Source of the DNA: Helochares maculicollis
Lineage: Eukaryota > Arthropoda > Insecta > Coleoptera > Hydrophilidae
DNA: 40,827 bases
Direction: 5' to 3'
Assembly: GCA_033557835.1 (NCBI GenBank)
Contig: JAWQRO010000378.1
Location: 1-40,827, forward strand
The notes under the pieces were generated by a model. The model was not told where the DNA came from and ran no database searches. It saw nothing but the letters and a program-made list of their open reading frames with translations. A program made the translations under genes and the position numbers. Below are positions 11,474-24,200 of this stretch, piece by piece (the stretch's first letter is position 1; every line of letters starts with the position of its first letter).

Positions 11474-11683
11474 TTAAAAGTGTACTCCGCGATTTGTGCG
11501 TCTCCACCTGGGATCTTCATTAGCTCTAGTTCTTCTGTTCAGCATTACTTTAGCAACAAAAATAAAATACATTATATAAATAGTTGGGAACGCTGCAATT
11601 ACTACTATTAAGCCTTTTTCAACCAACATATCGATAAATTCTTTCATGATCATGAAATCAATTTTTGACTTGTTGCTTGTCAA
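11474..11683 (-). CDS. Candidate small single-span membrane protein
   Basis: The reverse-strand frame ends at TAA (11474-11476). Two Met codons near its start (giving MIMKEFIDML) allow a product of about 60 residues. It has an amphipathic start, one strongly hydrophobic span (GLIVVIAAF through YFIFVAKVML, about 25 residues) and a short basic hydrophilic tail (NRRTRANEDPRWRRTNRG). That is the arrangement of a single-pass small membrane protein with a positive C-terminal side. On the reverse strand an AATAAA hexamer follows about 45-60 bp past the stop, a plausible polyadenylation signal. I do not recognise the family. The frame length alone is not significant, so the claim rests on topology plus the hexamer. 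It could instead be one exon of a larger gene. Confidence 0.25.
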   Translation of the reverse strand: MTSNKSKIDFMIMKEFIDMLVEKGLIVVIAAFPTIYIMYFIFVAKVMLNRRTRANEDPRWRRTNRGVHF

Positions 11684-14600
11684 AAATAATTATATACTAT
11701 ATGTCACCCATATCCTCAAACACACACTCTAGATGCTATCACTATTAATTCACTGCGTGAATAATTTTTACAGTTAACAAAAATAAATTCGCAACTCAAA
11801 GGTTTTCTAGAAAAATTCCTGCTCAAAAAAACCATTCGTCTATTGTTAAAAGAATGACAAGAAGGAATGGTACTAAAAAAAATTAGAAAACTACAGAAAC
11901 TCTTAACTAAAGAAATGGAAAGAGTATATACAAACAGACTTGACATACCTGATTATTATATAAACAAACAAAAATCTTTTCTGTAATTGGATTACAAACC
12001 TACAATTATAGATCATATTCATGTAATTTAATAACACCTTTACGTTTCGTAAAGAGCGACTTAACCTTGTTATTTAGAATGGAAATTATGTAACTTCCTC
12101 ATTGACGCAGTTATTTTTACACAGAAAGAACGATTTTTGGTTAGCTGCTTATAGCAAATGTGGCCGCGCCGACTTTATTTTTAGTTAAATTTACAAATCA
12201 ATCAGCTTACAAATACCCGAAGAACCTCTACTATTTAGCGTAGTTATTGCATATGTAGCAAATTTCCAATAAATATTTACTTTAACGCAGGCCGAAAATA
12301 TCCCCGTTTATCTATTTTCTCATCTTTTGCAATTTTTTTCAAAAACCAATATCTGTTATTGCGTCAATATTTTGAATATTTCTGAGGAGTGCTCATTGGT
12401 TTATAATAAGCGGAGGAATATTTCTGGGGGCCTTCCGACTGCGACCGGTCTTATTAGGCTAATTTTAACTTTGCGGCGATTTATGCAAATATGAATGTAA
12501 CAATGTGTCGTTATGATGATGAACAGACGGTTTTTTGTGCGATGGTAAGGCCAGCAACAGCAACAGCTACAGTCACGGGCACGGGTCGTACCTAACCTTG
12601 AAACAAAAACACCGTCGCAATGTGACAAATGAAAACGACCGATATTCGTATGTTTAAAGGTTGTTCAAATTATCAGATAAGCTACGTATATTCTCTCTCT
12701 GGACGTTTGCGATCAAGGTAAATCGTATGTGCGTGTTAAAAAATTTATTAGTACGCAATATGCCTGCGGTATTGATTTTTGATCATTTGGGGTGGTTTTT
12801 GTGCACTATATACTTTCTAGAGATGTCTGATGTCAAAATAAACTAAATAAATAATTTTAGGGCCTCTCTGCTTAATACTTTTGTATGTATATACAGTTTG
12901 TGTGAATGGCTCACGATCGCACAAACTTGTTGATAGCATCAATCATTTACATTAAAAATTGTAAAGACAACTATTATTCTTACGTTGGAGAAATTATCAC
13001 AGGTATATTAAACAGTTTGTTTCCCGTTGGCTCCAGTGCTTTAATCTTGAACCATTAAAATCTACGATTTATGAATCAAAATTATTAAAGGTCTAAACTT
13101 TTTTGTGTGTATATAAGCTAATTCCCATGATTTTAATTTTTGATCATATTTTCATTTTCTCTTTATCAGCGACATGAGTAAATATTCCACAAGTTTCCTT
13201 CAAATTATAACTTGCAAATGTCTTTCGATTAAAATTTGTATGGTCTTATGTTTGGATGAGCTAATGTGTGAAAGCATCAAAATGGCAGCGAGATACGTTT
13301 ACTATTATTACTAACATATTTAATAATTAATTTAACTCTTAACATTTTCGCAACAATAAAAAGTATCACTATCTTAAAGCCTGAACGCATATAATACCTG
13401 ACGACTGACTTCTTGTATCAACTTTTGTTTGTTAGCCCGGAGATTTCTTGAAAGACGTGGCATACTAATTTCAGCAAACAATTTTTATCTCCGAATAATT
13501 TGTGTATCAAAAATTTTAACTCTCTGAACTCAAATCTTGCTTAAAGTAATGACAACAATGTATAACAATAATTAAGTTTTAAGAAGCTAAAAAGTATGTA
13601 TTTTTTGTCACATGAATTATTGAAATTACAATGTTAATTGAACCAATTATTTAGTACTGCAATTATGCACAATTAATTTTTAATTTTTTGATAGATTTTT
13701 TTGAGTTTAAAGAAGCAGCAAAATTTTTACCGCAATTTCTTTTAAGCTGTAAAGTCTAACGGCAAGATGCAATACGAGCAAAGAACCCCAATCATCTTCA
13801 TTAAATCATGAATATAGCAACCAAAACTTTACTGGGGATAAATTAAATCATCCGAACTCTCCTTAGCTTTTACATAAATATTTTTCACTTACATACTGGA
13901 TTTTTATAACTCTAACGCCTTTTTTTGCCTATAAATTCTGAACATATTTCTGTGAGTGAAACTCTCATTTAAAGTTAGGTTATATTAGGCAACGATTCTT
14001 AAAACTTTAAGCTGCCACGCGTTTAGAAAGTCAATAATATAGCATATCTAGTATTGAAAATAATCGTAGGTGATTTATATGAACTGTTATGCTTGGATAT
14101 TTGGATGTCTTTGATGGTTTTTGGTTCTATCCCTATCATCATTGATTTTTAAAGGTACTCATTAGACTATGCGTTGGTATTTTTATATAGGATTCTTCAA
14201 GAACTATTTTTATGGTCCTCAATTTTAACAAAAATATTAAACGTACTGGAATCATCGTCATCACTTAACAGATAGATTTACACTGGTGTCATTTGGTTGA
14301 TTTCATATTTAACTAATTCTTAAAAACTATTGTTTGTTCTAAGTTGGAAACGAAAGTTTTAAATATACCTGTAACTATGCAAAATTATCGCCCGTAATTG
14401 AGGACTTTTAATATACCCACCCCCTTTCGGCAATAATATTTATGAATTATTTTTGTTTCCGATCTCTTGATGACCATGTTCATACTGATACTGCAAAGTT
14501 TCTGGATTTTTTATCTGTTGCGGTCGAAAATGTATAGAATAATTATGGTTGTATTTAGAAAATGATAATTCATACAATGAAAATCAAATTAATCAATTTA

Positions 14601-17151
14601 AAATATGAAAGGCGTTGATATTTTAGTAATGTTGAAAATGGTAAGTGTATAATGAAACAATTTATTTTATTTGTGTTAACCATGGTATTTAGTTAAAATC
14701 CGGCGTATTTATCGAGTTTAGAGAAATCATTGTTTAAATATTACGAATTGTGGTAGAATTCTGTTGAAAAATGTCAAGAGATTATAAACGATCACCAAAT
14801 CAAACATACCAGAAATATATTCCGCTGCAAGTTTATTTAGTAATTTAACCATTTAACTTGGATTCATTTAGCTTCGATACGGAAAGTCAATTAAAAGTCT
14901 CTTTCCAGCACATCTTTTTTAAACAATCTATAATTTTAGTATTTCGAAAACTTTTTACTGGTTCCTTTATTAACTGCGCTGAAAACTATAAACAAAAATG
15001 ATACCTTTTCCAAGCTATTATTGCTTATACTACGAAAGTTTATGTTTTATCTATCCTGACAGAGAACTCTTATTCTGCTATAGCTGGCATCATTATTAAG
15101 CATCTTTTCATACCCTCCTCACCCGTGATGGGGTATCGAAGAGAGTAAAATAGAATCATGAACAATCATAGACTTGCAAGTAATGTGAAGAAACGTAAAT
15201 TTATTATGTCACTGTGTAGTTTATGTAGAAATAGACAAGATCAAAACCCTTCTTCAATTATATTTTATGAAAGATTTCGATGTTTTAGAAAATTAGGTAG
15301 CAAAATTAATTTAAAATATAAAATAGATTAATTTTACTATTATAAGAAACATTTTTCAATGTTCAAGGTCTTAAAGGGATATAGATTAAAATTTTGAATT
15401 CTGAAAGGTGGGATATTCAAAAGATCTATTTCCATTCTTCAAACTACATTCGTATGTTTCACATAACTAGTTATTTTTGATTTAGCACAAAAATGACAGA
15501 GCATATATTTGATTCTTTTCAGAAGATCTACCAAACTCGTGAAACCAATTCTCTAACTCCCTTTACATCTACAAACATACAGAAAATCATTTTATGCTAA
15601 AAATTGTCCAAATGGATCAAGACACAATATTTGAAAGTTCTTCAAAAATTAATGTTTTCCTAATTACAATTGCTCTCGAAAAATGTGCAATCAAGAATGA
15701 GCATACATTTTTTACATTCTCAGTTTGATAATTAATGAACATATTGCAAAATGCAATGAAAATTATTATTGTGCCGTAAATTAACAGAAATTCAATAAAG
15801 TAGCATTGTTTATAATTACAAGAGTAGCCTGAGTCTGTATCTCTCTGATTATAATGCGGTTACATCTAACGCTATCCAATATTGTCGCTATTCAATATTA
15901 ACACACAATTATGAGAGAATATGCCTCTACTGAAACATTTATCACGTACTATTAAAGCTTCCACCTTTACCTAATGATTACAGCTGCGTCATCAACAATG
16001 CAAGAAATCCCATTTTATATCCTTAATTAATAACTGAAAGAAGCCAACACTATATATTTTACACTAAAATAAATACCTAAAATTTTTAAATGATTCAGAA
16101 TTTTTGAAATGATTTCTGCCTTGTGCTTGATTGGATTGGGATAATATTCAGCAATAGAAATTACTTGTTTTATTTATTTAAGCCATAACATGAGGTGCAT
16201 ACTAGAGTGAGTATTGGCAGATCAGATTTTTAAATAATCGTTTTTAATACCAAACATGTCTATTTAGTTTGTACATTTACTCCTTTTGTGCTAATTAACA
16301 GCCTTAATTAGTTATTTGTTAATTTTAAGAACAAACACAAACCGAAGAAGCAGGCAACATTGTTTATAGTAAACATATTGGAATATCGATTAAATTATTT
16401 GCTATATTTTGCAAATTAAATTACTGCAGAATCTAGAGCCCTTTACATTTGAAGGATGTTTGTTTAGCTTATACTCCAATTTGGATTTGGAAAAGAGGTA
16501 AAAGAACACATTGTAAAAATGTAGTTTTTCCAGTTCTAATAAATAATTTGCCGCCTCTCTAAACCAAAGTAAGAACGCGTTTTCATTGACGAGCAGTATT
16601 TTTACATTAATAAATCTTTGGCAACTACAGTTTCTATTAAATATGCTCTATTTTATCCCAATCCTAAAGCAGACGCGCGCTTATAATTTAATTCTTTTTA
16701 TATACATACGACTTAAACAATTTAGCAGTGAGAATAACGGTGAATAGCTAAGAAAACAAAATTTTGCAAAAACATATACCCCCTTCTTCCTCGTGTTTGT
16801 TTTTTCCAGCTTTTGCGATGTTAACGTCTAGTTATATTTTTATTCCCCTGATTGTGTTGTTTAGCCGGAGTGTTCGCTCATTCCTCAATTGTTCCTCTGT
16901 CCGTTTTATTGACATATACTCTTCACCAAAAGCGCCGTACTACACTCCATTCCACCATATTCTAAATTTCTATTTGTCTTAGCGTATCCTCGTTTCATAT
17001 TCTGTTTCGGAATGTTTTCTTCTACTCGATAATGGCGCCATTGTTTTCATTTTTCACGTTGATTTCAGCTGCATAAGTCAAAGTAGTATTATAAAATCTT
17101 TTTGTATTAGATAGATGCATTCTGTACTCATGTATGGATGCCTCTATACTA
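11684..17151. other. Long AT-rich stretch, no gene seen
   Basis: About 5.5 kb without a recognisable gene, RNA or transposon. Points noted: a GC-richer patch at 12400-12640 with CAG/CAA-type short repeats near 12551-12570; frames of 61-76 codons at 11716-11946 (-), 12401-12628 (-), 12661-12846 (+) and 16764-16982 (+), all without motifs; and many A/T homopolymer runs. It may be intergenic or intronic. Confidence 0.45.
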
Positions 17152-18157
17152 CGCGAATAGACCCAAAAATACCTGACCCAATAAAAAAATTATTTCTCAA
17201 CATAATCTCCTTTCAGCTCGATACTCTTTTTTCAGCGATGCTTAATAGTTTCGATACCCTCCTTATAGTGAGAACCGTCGAGTGCGTCAAAATAGGCATC
17301 AACCGCAGATTTCACATCTTGATTACTGAGAAATCTTTTGCCTCCGAGCCATTTTTTCAAATTTGGAAAATGAAAATACTCTTGAAAGCTAAATCTGGCA
17401 AGTTGATCACCGCGATCACGGATGTGTGAACTGGTGCATTGTCGTTCTTTTTCGCCAAATGTGGCCGTTTTAGTTTAATTTCATCACTCAAATTCCACAA
17501 TCAGTTCACATAATACTCATCTTTGATTGTTTTTCATTTTTGAAGATGCAATTCATCGTACGCGCATCTCCAAAAAACTGACAACATGATCTTGCCTACA
17601 GATGGAACTGTATTCGCCTTTTTTGGAGCCAATTCTCTCCTCACCTAGACCATTGTTTTGACTGTTCCTTCGCCTCCGATTTGAAATGATGGACTCATGT
17701 TTCATCCATGGTTATGAATCGCCGCAAAAATTCGGCTTTGTTGCTATAAAACATTGCGAAACACTCAATTGAAACATCCTCGCTGTTTTTGTGCCATTTT
17801 GAGCAAATGCGTCACACATCTAACGTACAGCTTTCTCATGTCCAAATTTTCAGTCAATATGCGATGTACATCACTTTCTGAAATACCTTTCCTGTCTGAT
17901 AGCTCACGTACTTTTAATTAACGGTCATGCAATACCATTTTGTGGATTTTCTTTACCATTTTTGGTGTGGTCACCTCATTTGGCGAGTAGTATGAAATTT
18001 GAAATGTATTGATAACATATCGATGATAAACTGTTCCCATATTTATACATTTACTCTGAGCGTTTACTGTTGATGTCTACCAAACGAATACTAAACAACT
18101 TAGCCACTTAAAACAACCATCTATTCGTCAGGCCGCGTACTTCTTGGACCACCTTCG
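17152..18157 (-). mobile_element. Mariner element, second family, reverse strand
   Basis: The outer ends are inverted and lie next to TA on each side (17150-17151 and 18158-18159). The right end read on the reverse strand begins CGAAGGTGGTCCAAGAAGTAC; the left end begins CGCGAATAGACCCAAAAATAC. These are imperfect but aligned in the CC-AA-AA-TAC core. The length of about 1.0 kb is below the usual 1.3 kb for mariners, reflecting loss of the transposase N terminus and an internal block. The strand is given by the transposase relic inside it. The ends are decayed enough that the copy is old. Confidence 0.8.
17174..18035 (-). pseudogene. Mariner transposase relic, D3 changed to Glu
   Basis: Mariner transposases use a DD34D catalytic triad to cut and paste at TA. 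Read on the reverse strand: a linker segment (MVKKIHKMVLHDR, then a stop, then LKVRELSDRKGISESDVHRIL), NLDMRKLYVR, then TMDET with the first Asp at 17704-17706 and a stop where the Trp should be, then HHFKSEAKEQSKQW. Next come NDNAPVHTS with the second Asp at 17441-17443, and FPNLKKWLGGKRF, VDAYFDAL, EGIETIKHR and ELKGDYVEK at the C terminus. Between the second and third motifs a block is deleted, and the third Asp position reads Glu (QEYFHFPNL). The N-terminal helix-turn-helix is mostly missing. Several stops and frameshifts are present. A forward open frame over 17115-17429 is the antisense shadow of this gene. Confidence 0.88.
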
Positions 18158-19646
18158 TAAGTCTCTAATGTATGTAAATATTCTGGTTGCCTTAGTTACC
18201 TGTTTCCTTTTACTTAATTTTCAGTGTGTCTGTCACATGATGTCTTAATTTATAGATAACTGAAGTTCATGGCTTGATTTATTGTGCCGTCGTGAACCAT
18301 TAGATTACACCTGAGGAGATGTTTTTGAAAACGGTTTTAGAGGATACTATCATATTTACTTTATTGGCTATTAGGTAATAAAATATGCGTTGCAAAAAAT
18401 TTTTTCATCTATATGTTGAGTTTCTGTTAATTTCATCCATGATCATATTAAAGACAATGATTAAGAGAGTCTCCTTATCTCCTGTTCCTGCATTTATTTT
18501 CCCAATACATCTGTATTAAGATTTAATTCTGGATTTGTTATAGCTGTTGTTTTTTTGATTAGATTTATCAATTTTTTTATTTATGTTTTTTGTTCCATAC
18601 GTTAAATTAGATTTCTTAGACTGGTGTTTCTTTAATTAGAAACAGCAGTTTGTTGAATTCTATAAACTTTTGCACGAGTTATCAATAAATTTGTGTTTGT
18701 TATATATCGCAAACGAATATAATATTACTCCATTTCTCTAGAATGTTGCCTCTTTACAGACTTTTGTTCTTGGTTGAACTGAAGGCCTTCATTCTTCATA
18801 TGCATCATTGTCAGCCTCAAGTGACTTTTTGTTTCTCAACTTTGTTATCCTTTTCTTTAGCGCATCAAACTAAAGAATCTTGAAATGTTGTACCCATGTT
18901 TTTGGTTTTATGACTATTATTTTGCTCTTCTTTATATATTTCATTTTCTACTAGAGCTCTAGTCCGAAGTAATTTATATAAGAGCCTTCTTTCTCCTTTG
19001 CTGCTATCTTGACTTTCGCTGTAAATCATGCGTGTCGATGGTCAGTTCATTTTTGTTTACTGTTCTTTGCCCGATTGCATCGTTTACAGTATTTATTACG
19101 TTTTATTTTTTCTCATGATTGCACAACGCTACCGAATTCAAGCAATCTTTTTTACTTGGCTGCAAACTCACAATTTGCAGCTTGCACTGTTCACGGTTGT
19201 ACGTAATGTTTGGTTACGTATTTAGATTTTTTTGTAATTTGACATCAGCAGTTTTCCATTTGGCTGGTATATAATTTTCTATTTGTGAGTACAAAAATGA
19301 ACCAAAATTATAAACAGAAAACAAGAATATGTCATGAAGGTACCATAGAATTCTAACAGATGATAAGTTCTGGGCTACTTTCGAAATATATTTTAGAGTT
19401 TGTGAAGCATTGCAATATATAAATGATTTTATTTCAAACCTCCGTAAAAACTTTCTGTTTGCTTCATTCGGGACTCTAACACTAACAAATTGGTTCGATT
19501 GGTTCGCAAACAGGAGGTTGGGAAATTAGCCTATTGGAATTCATATCAACTACAACAGTTTATGTAAAATCGTGTGGTTAGTTCAACGGATTGCTGTAAA
19601 GGCAGCTTCAGATTAGAACAAAGAAACGCAACAACGCAAGTGTTAA
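18158..19646. other. AT-rich stretch, no gene seen
   Basis: Two overlapping forward frames of 65 codons at 19009-19225 are open in the same place. Neither shows a domain, and the overlap itself suggests chance. Nothing else is recognised. Confidence 0.4.
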
Positions 19647-19910
19647 TTTAAAAAGGTGAAGAATTTTGCAGAGCCAGCATCAGTCGGAAATAAAAATGTA
19701 AAGTGTGGAATGCCCGAGGGGACAAGCGGTGTATATATGCAACAGCCATCGAACGCTAACGTGCAAAAGCAACCCTGCAAGACCGGATCCTGTGTGAAGA
19801 ATTCCTCACTCGGTACGAACCGATGTGCCAGAAGAGTGTACGGGAGGTGCATTCTTCATCTCTTCTTCAGCTCCCGCTCGATCAGAGGACCTGCAGGAGT
19901 TACACATTAA
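19647..19910 (+). CDS. Unrecognised coding-like open frame in a GC-rich island
   Basis: The frame is open from after a TAA near 19644 to the TAA at 19908-19910 and sits in a patch clearly richer in G+C than its surroundings. The product is hydrophilic with six Cys residues (motifs KCGMPEG, KQPCKTGSC, NRCARRV, GRCILH) and no recognised fold. There is no early ATG; the first in frame is near 19710. A good 3' splice-like sequence (TTTTGCAG|AG, about 19661-19672) precedes it, and a strong 5' splice-like GTAAGT occurs at about 19953, but all frames between carry stops, so the pair does not define a coding exon. It may be an old exon or TE fragment. Confidence 0.18.
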   Translation, partial: FKKVKNFAEPASVGNKNVKCGMPEGTSGVYMQQPSNANVQKQPCKTGSCVKNSSLGTNRCARRVYGRCILHLFFSSRSIRGPAGVTH

Positions 19911-20285
19911 ACTGCATGCCGGTTTGAACCAACAAAGAGAAAGAACAGCGTTGTAAGTAGCCTGAAGCTAGATCGAACTCGATGGTGAGTGGTTTGCCCA
20001 TTGAAAAATGAAATGCCACTAAGGTCGCATCTGATTTATGTTCTTGCTCCTTTTCTTCTTACTCTAGTACTCATTCGACCCATCGTTGATGCTTCTTGTT
20101 CGCTTATTTTCCACTATTTGCGAGCTGCTGCTTTCTATAACTACTGGCTACACGGGTTTATGATGAAAGTAAGAAGTTAATTTAACGAGCACCTACTAGT
20201 ACCCAGTAATTGGATACAAAGAGCTTTGCTTTAGTAAGCTTATGCGCAACGAAAAACAAAAAGGAAGAGCATCTCACAGAACATT
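19911..20285. other. No gene seen
   Basis: Includes the isolated GTAAGT donor-like site near 19953 and a 63-codon frame (19989-20180) of mixed hydrophobic residues without a motif. Confidence 0.4.
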
Positions 20286-20585
20286 ATGCAAAAACCCAAA
20301 AATCTATTAACAGTTAAATTGCAGCACTGTGTAGAGATTGGTAGGATTGTTGTCGGCTCAGGTCAATCATCTGGTGTAGTAACATATCTGCAAAAGGAAA
20401 AGTTTATTGAAATAATAGTTGAACAAGAGCCACGCGATCTATTAAATGGTTACGGTTGCTTTCACGTTCCAATTCCCACATTTCATTTTTGCATCTACAA
20501 ACATCGATACCGCTACTACCAGCGCACCTACCGTGTATACCAGCCGTCAACTCTGAGCACAAACAAACAATTACAACTATTGTGA
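20286..20585 (+). CDS. Unrecognised 99-codon open frame with true ATG
   Basis: It starts at ATG 20286 and ends at TGA 20583-20585. The N-terminal half has alternating hydrophobic and Gly residues (VEIGRIVVGSGQSSGVV, then KFIEIIVEQEPRDLL); the C-terminal half is Tyr/Arg-rich (KHRYRYYQRTYRVYQ). There is no signal peptide or membrane span. A faint likeness to the VxxGRI start of ribosomal protein L14-type KOW domains was considered but is too short to call. The length is near the chance expectation for the window. Confidence 0.15.
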   Translation: MQKPKNLLTVKLQHCVEIGRIVVGSGQSSGVVTYLQKEKFIEIIVEQEPRDLLNGYGCFHVPIPTFHFCIYKHRYRYYQRTYRVYQPSTLSTNKQLQLL

Positions 20586-21058
20586 ACGTAGCATTATCAA
20601 TTTTAGAACCAATTTGATAAACAAAATTTCACCGACAGGCAATACAATGGGTAAAAGTTGATGGAAGCGAAACGTTAGTTTCATTTTGAAACAGAATGTC
20701 CGCTCTTCAATTATATAATAAAAAATTACAATAAAGGTGGATTAAAATTTTGGGCTTCGAATAATTTTATTGGAAAATAAATTCATTCGTTGAAGGTTTT
20801 ATTTATAAATCATCTTCAAAAAATAGAAGTAAAACTCAGAGTAATGGGATAATTTAAATGGAAACGCGGCCGAGACGGTGCAAAGTACAATGACGTTTCT
20901 TCAAACTCCATCCACTCAAGAAGTTGGAGTAATAATATCGCGGCATCATAGTTGGCGTGTGGCCACTACCATCAGAATACCTCATTCAAATCGAGCATGC
21001 CCTGATTGCCGCATTAGGTAGTCGAATCGCAGCACTCCATGCCAAGCTTTCGCGCTTA
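20586..21058. other. No gene seen; GC-richer from about 20860
   Basis: AT-rich until about 20860, then clearly richer in G+C through 21240, with no frame extending through it on the forward strand. Confidence 0.4.
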
Positions 21059-21274
21059 TTACATTTGCATAACGGGTATGCTATAGGCCACTTTGCTTAA
21101 CCCAAATGCCGTAGAGATGGCGCTGCCCGTACCGCAGCACGTCGCTACCTTAACAAGGAATGGATTTGAAGAGGGTAGTTGCGGAGGAGAGTTCACGTGC
21201 TCGATAGGCATTGTTAGGTGACCGTGGAGGGATCTTTTGTGTACATTCAGGCTATTTCCAGCACACAATCGGTT
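21059..21274 (-). CDS. Unrecognised reverse-strand open frame in a GC-rich island
   Basis: On the reverse strand about 71 codons are open, ending at TAA 21059-21061. The first ATG inside gives MPIEHVNSPPQLPSSNPFL and then a small-residue-rich stretch (CCGTGSAISTAFGLSK). Codon third positions are notably C/G-rich for this window, and the segment lies in one of several isolated GC-rich islands. No family is recognised. It could be an exon remnant. Confidence 0.13.
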   Translation of the reverse strand, partial: NRLCAGNSLNVHKRSLHGHLTMPIEHVNSPPQLPSSNPFLVKVATCCGTGSAISTAFGLSKVAYSIPVMQM

Positions 21275-24200
21275 TCAACTGATAGCCTGTATTCAATTTA
21301 CCTCTGTTTAGTTCGAATCAGTAGCGGCGCGCATTTCGGAGATTATAAAGCTATTCATATTAATCAAGATTTGATTGCCATGCGTCAATTTGATAGTAAC
21401 ATTTTTCGTTTTAAAGCTTTTAATGGTTATATTATATAAACAAAATTATATAATACGTTAATTGGCGAAATACTAACACTAAAATGCTGATATAAAATCT
21501 GTAACAAAAATTGATTAGACTTCCATATCGATCGTCTCTTCATCTGAAATTTGTAGTTTCTATTAATGATATAGTACATACGCCTACACAAAACCAGCAA
21601 TTCTCACCAATTCCTGGATGTGACGAGCTGAATATCATAAAATCTCATTTTATATACTCTTTTTATTAATTTTTAAGTAAAATCTTGAAATTTTGGAAAA
21701 ATTTCCAGAATTGATAATTTCATGCGTCCACTGCTGTCCTATGACACGCGATTGATGCTAGGATAAAGAAATGTTTAAAAAGTTTAATTTCGAAAAATCT
21801 ATAAATTTAACAGAAATATACTATTACAAATGAAGATTTTTTTTAACTAATTTGGTAAATATTGACGTAAATATTGAAACATAAATCAACGCAGATAGAA
21901 TATAGGTATTGGAGTTAGTGATCAAAACGAAAACAAAGTTCTCACAGAGAACAAAATATAAATCAAGTTGAGGATTTATTAATATCAATAAGAGAAGTGT
22001 ATAAAATAAGCCATCCGTATCGACTGGCGAGAATAGTAGGCCGATATAGTATGGAGTATCCAAGGAAAATGAACAATACCACGCTTGGCTTACGGTCGTG
22101 CTTACAAACAGATCGATAAATAAATAACAATCACTAGAATGTAGAAGTAGTAATAATCCTGCATGCTTGAGTGTCCATCAAATAAAAAACTCATAGGGCG
22201 GAAGAAATATTTCCCTTTTATATTAACGACTCATATTTCCTTTATAGTTTAGTTGAACCTAGTGTTCCACAACTTTTTTTTTAATTATTGCTTGCTTTGT
22301 AGATATTTTTGAAGCTAATTTTTTTATTTAAAAAAAATGCATTTTTACGATTTTTTTGATGGAGTTTTATAATTAGTATAGATATTCTTGCGTATGGCAT
22401 CCCCGCTTAATATTTATAGACACATACTTTGAAACTAAAACACATGAACCATATCATTGGTGTTTCCCATTAAAACCGATGCATTCCCAAGATGAAAAAT
22501 TAGTCCAATGAAGAAAGAAATGTCAACTAATTAGCTATAATTTGCACCTTTCATCTAGCTAATCGTATTTTGACAAGAAGAAACAGATACCTGTGAAAAA
22601 ATTGGTACAACAAATTAAAATAAAATAAATTAGCATAAATCTAACACAAAATGGAGGCGATAAATTTGCATACTGGTCCGAAACTAATCAGTGGATCGAT
22701 ATGTTATTAGATAACAAACAATCACCATGATAAGCACTATCATCAAAGGCAAATATGCTGTTATTACGTGATTAAAATAGGCCTCTTTGATTAATTGTAC
22801 AATTACTAAGAATGGCTAGCTAAGTATGTGAAGTAATTCCGATCGAAGAAGTGATCTGAAATAAACACGTCACCTTACGGAACGCTGGCTGCATACAAAA
22901 AATGATGACACTGAGAATGAGGAGCTGCTACTTGTTGATGGTATTTAATTATGGAAGGAATGTGCTTTTTTTCAAAGTCGTTTGATTGACATGGTTTTCT
23001 TCAAAGTTGAGGCTTGCATGCCTTAATTGTGCTGAGAAAATTATTGTTTTCATTTAAGTGCTGTCGTCAGGAATTGTTTTAATGATTTGACCCTTTCAAT
23101 CACGGTTTATTAATTCCCATTTACTGAAGTAATGCAACATGACTATATTTAAATTTAAAAAATGTTTTGCAGTAAAGTGATCAGGTGGAATGTGTCTACC
23201 TCATTTACAGTGACCTCGAAATTGGCGTGTTTATTTTAAAATAGGCTTTAAGCAATAACACTTATTGTTCAAACAAAGATTCTTTGGAATCATATATTTT
23301 AATGCATTGATCTATTAGAATCAGCAGATTGAAATAAGAAGCAAATAGTGAAATATCAAAGCATATTTTGCAGTTTAGTCCATGATGTCATACTTGAATA
23401 ACTCATAAGTAAAGTAGTATTTTTAATATCGCTTAATAATAGTTAGTCATCAAATTTCTCATTTATCAGAAATGATTGGCTTCAGATTTATGTATAAAGG
23501 TTGTCAAGAAACATCGTCAATTTTGACTAATAATATAAACTGTAGCAAAAAAAGCATCTAACGAAAGAAAAAATCCGAACCGTAGTTTTCATTTGAAAAT
23601 TAGCGTCATTAACTGCACGAAAATTGAAAAATTTCAACAACTCAATAAGCAAGAAGAATCGCATGAAGGTTCCAAGTTTAAAGATTCTTCGTGTATCATC
23701 TAACAGAGATTCATTGTCCATGACACTTTAAAATGCTTCGAATTATTCTTTTTAATCTGTATTACTGATAATTTTTTGTGTGTAAGATCCACTTAAGTCT
23801 TGAAAGACTCTTTTTATATATAATACCTACAATATTTGTGCTGCAATGTTAAATTAGTTTAAAATTTAGAAATCTTAATTACTTAAGCAATATATTTAAT
23901 ATTCTATATTTTGGTCCTATATTAGTGCATGCATAGAATTATTATAAAAATTGCCGTTCAGTATGACCACATGATTGTATTTATCCTGGGCGAATATAGT
24001 AGGTTGCCTCAATGGTCAATACTTCAGCTCGGTCTAACGCTTTTAGAAAAAAATAGTAAGTTATGACTAAAATTAGTTTGAAAATTGGTTCAGACTTATA
24101 ATTAAGTGCCGGATACTAAGTCCGAAACCATCTGACTCAAAGTTATTCCAATTTTCACTAGTGCAATTATTTTGCTCATATAAACTATACGACGAACTTT

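Noticed and set aside
17115..17429. Forward 104-codon open frame
   Set aside because: It is the antisense of the mariner transposase C terminus on the reverse strand.
19009..19225. Two forward frames of 65 codons in the same place
   Set aside because: Mutually overlapping in different frames, no motif; stop-poor by chance.
20340..20400. Possible ribosomal protein L14-like start (VEIGRI)
   Set aside because: Likeness limited to a few residues; the rest of the frame does not follow the family.
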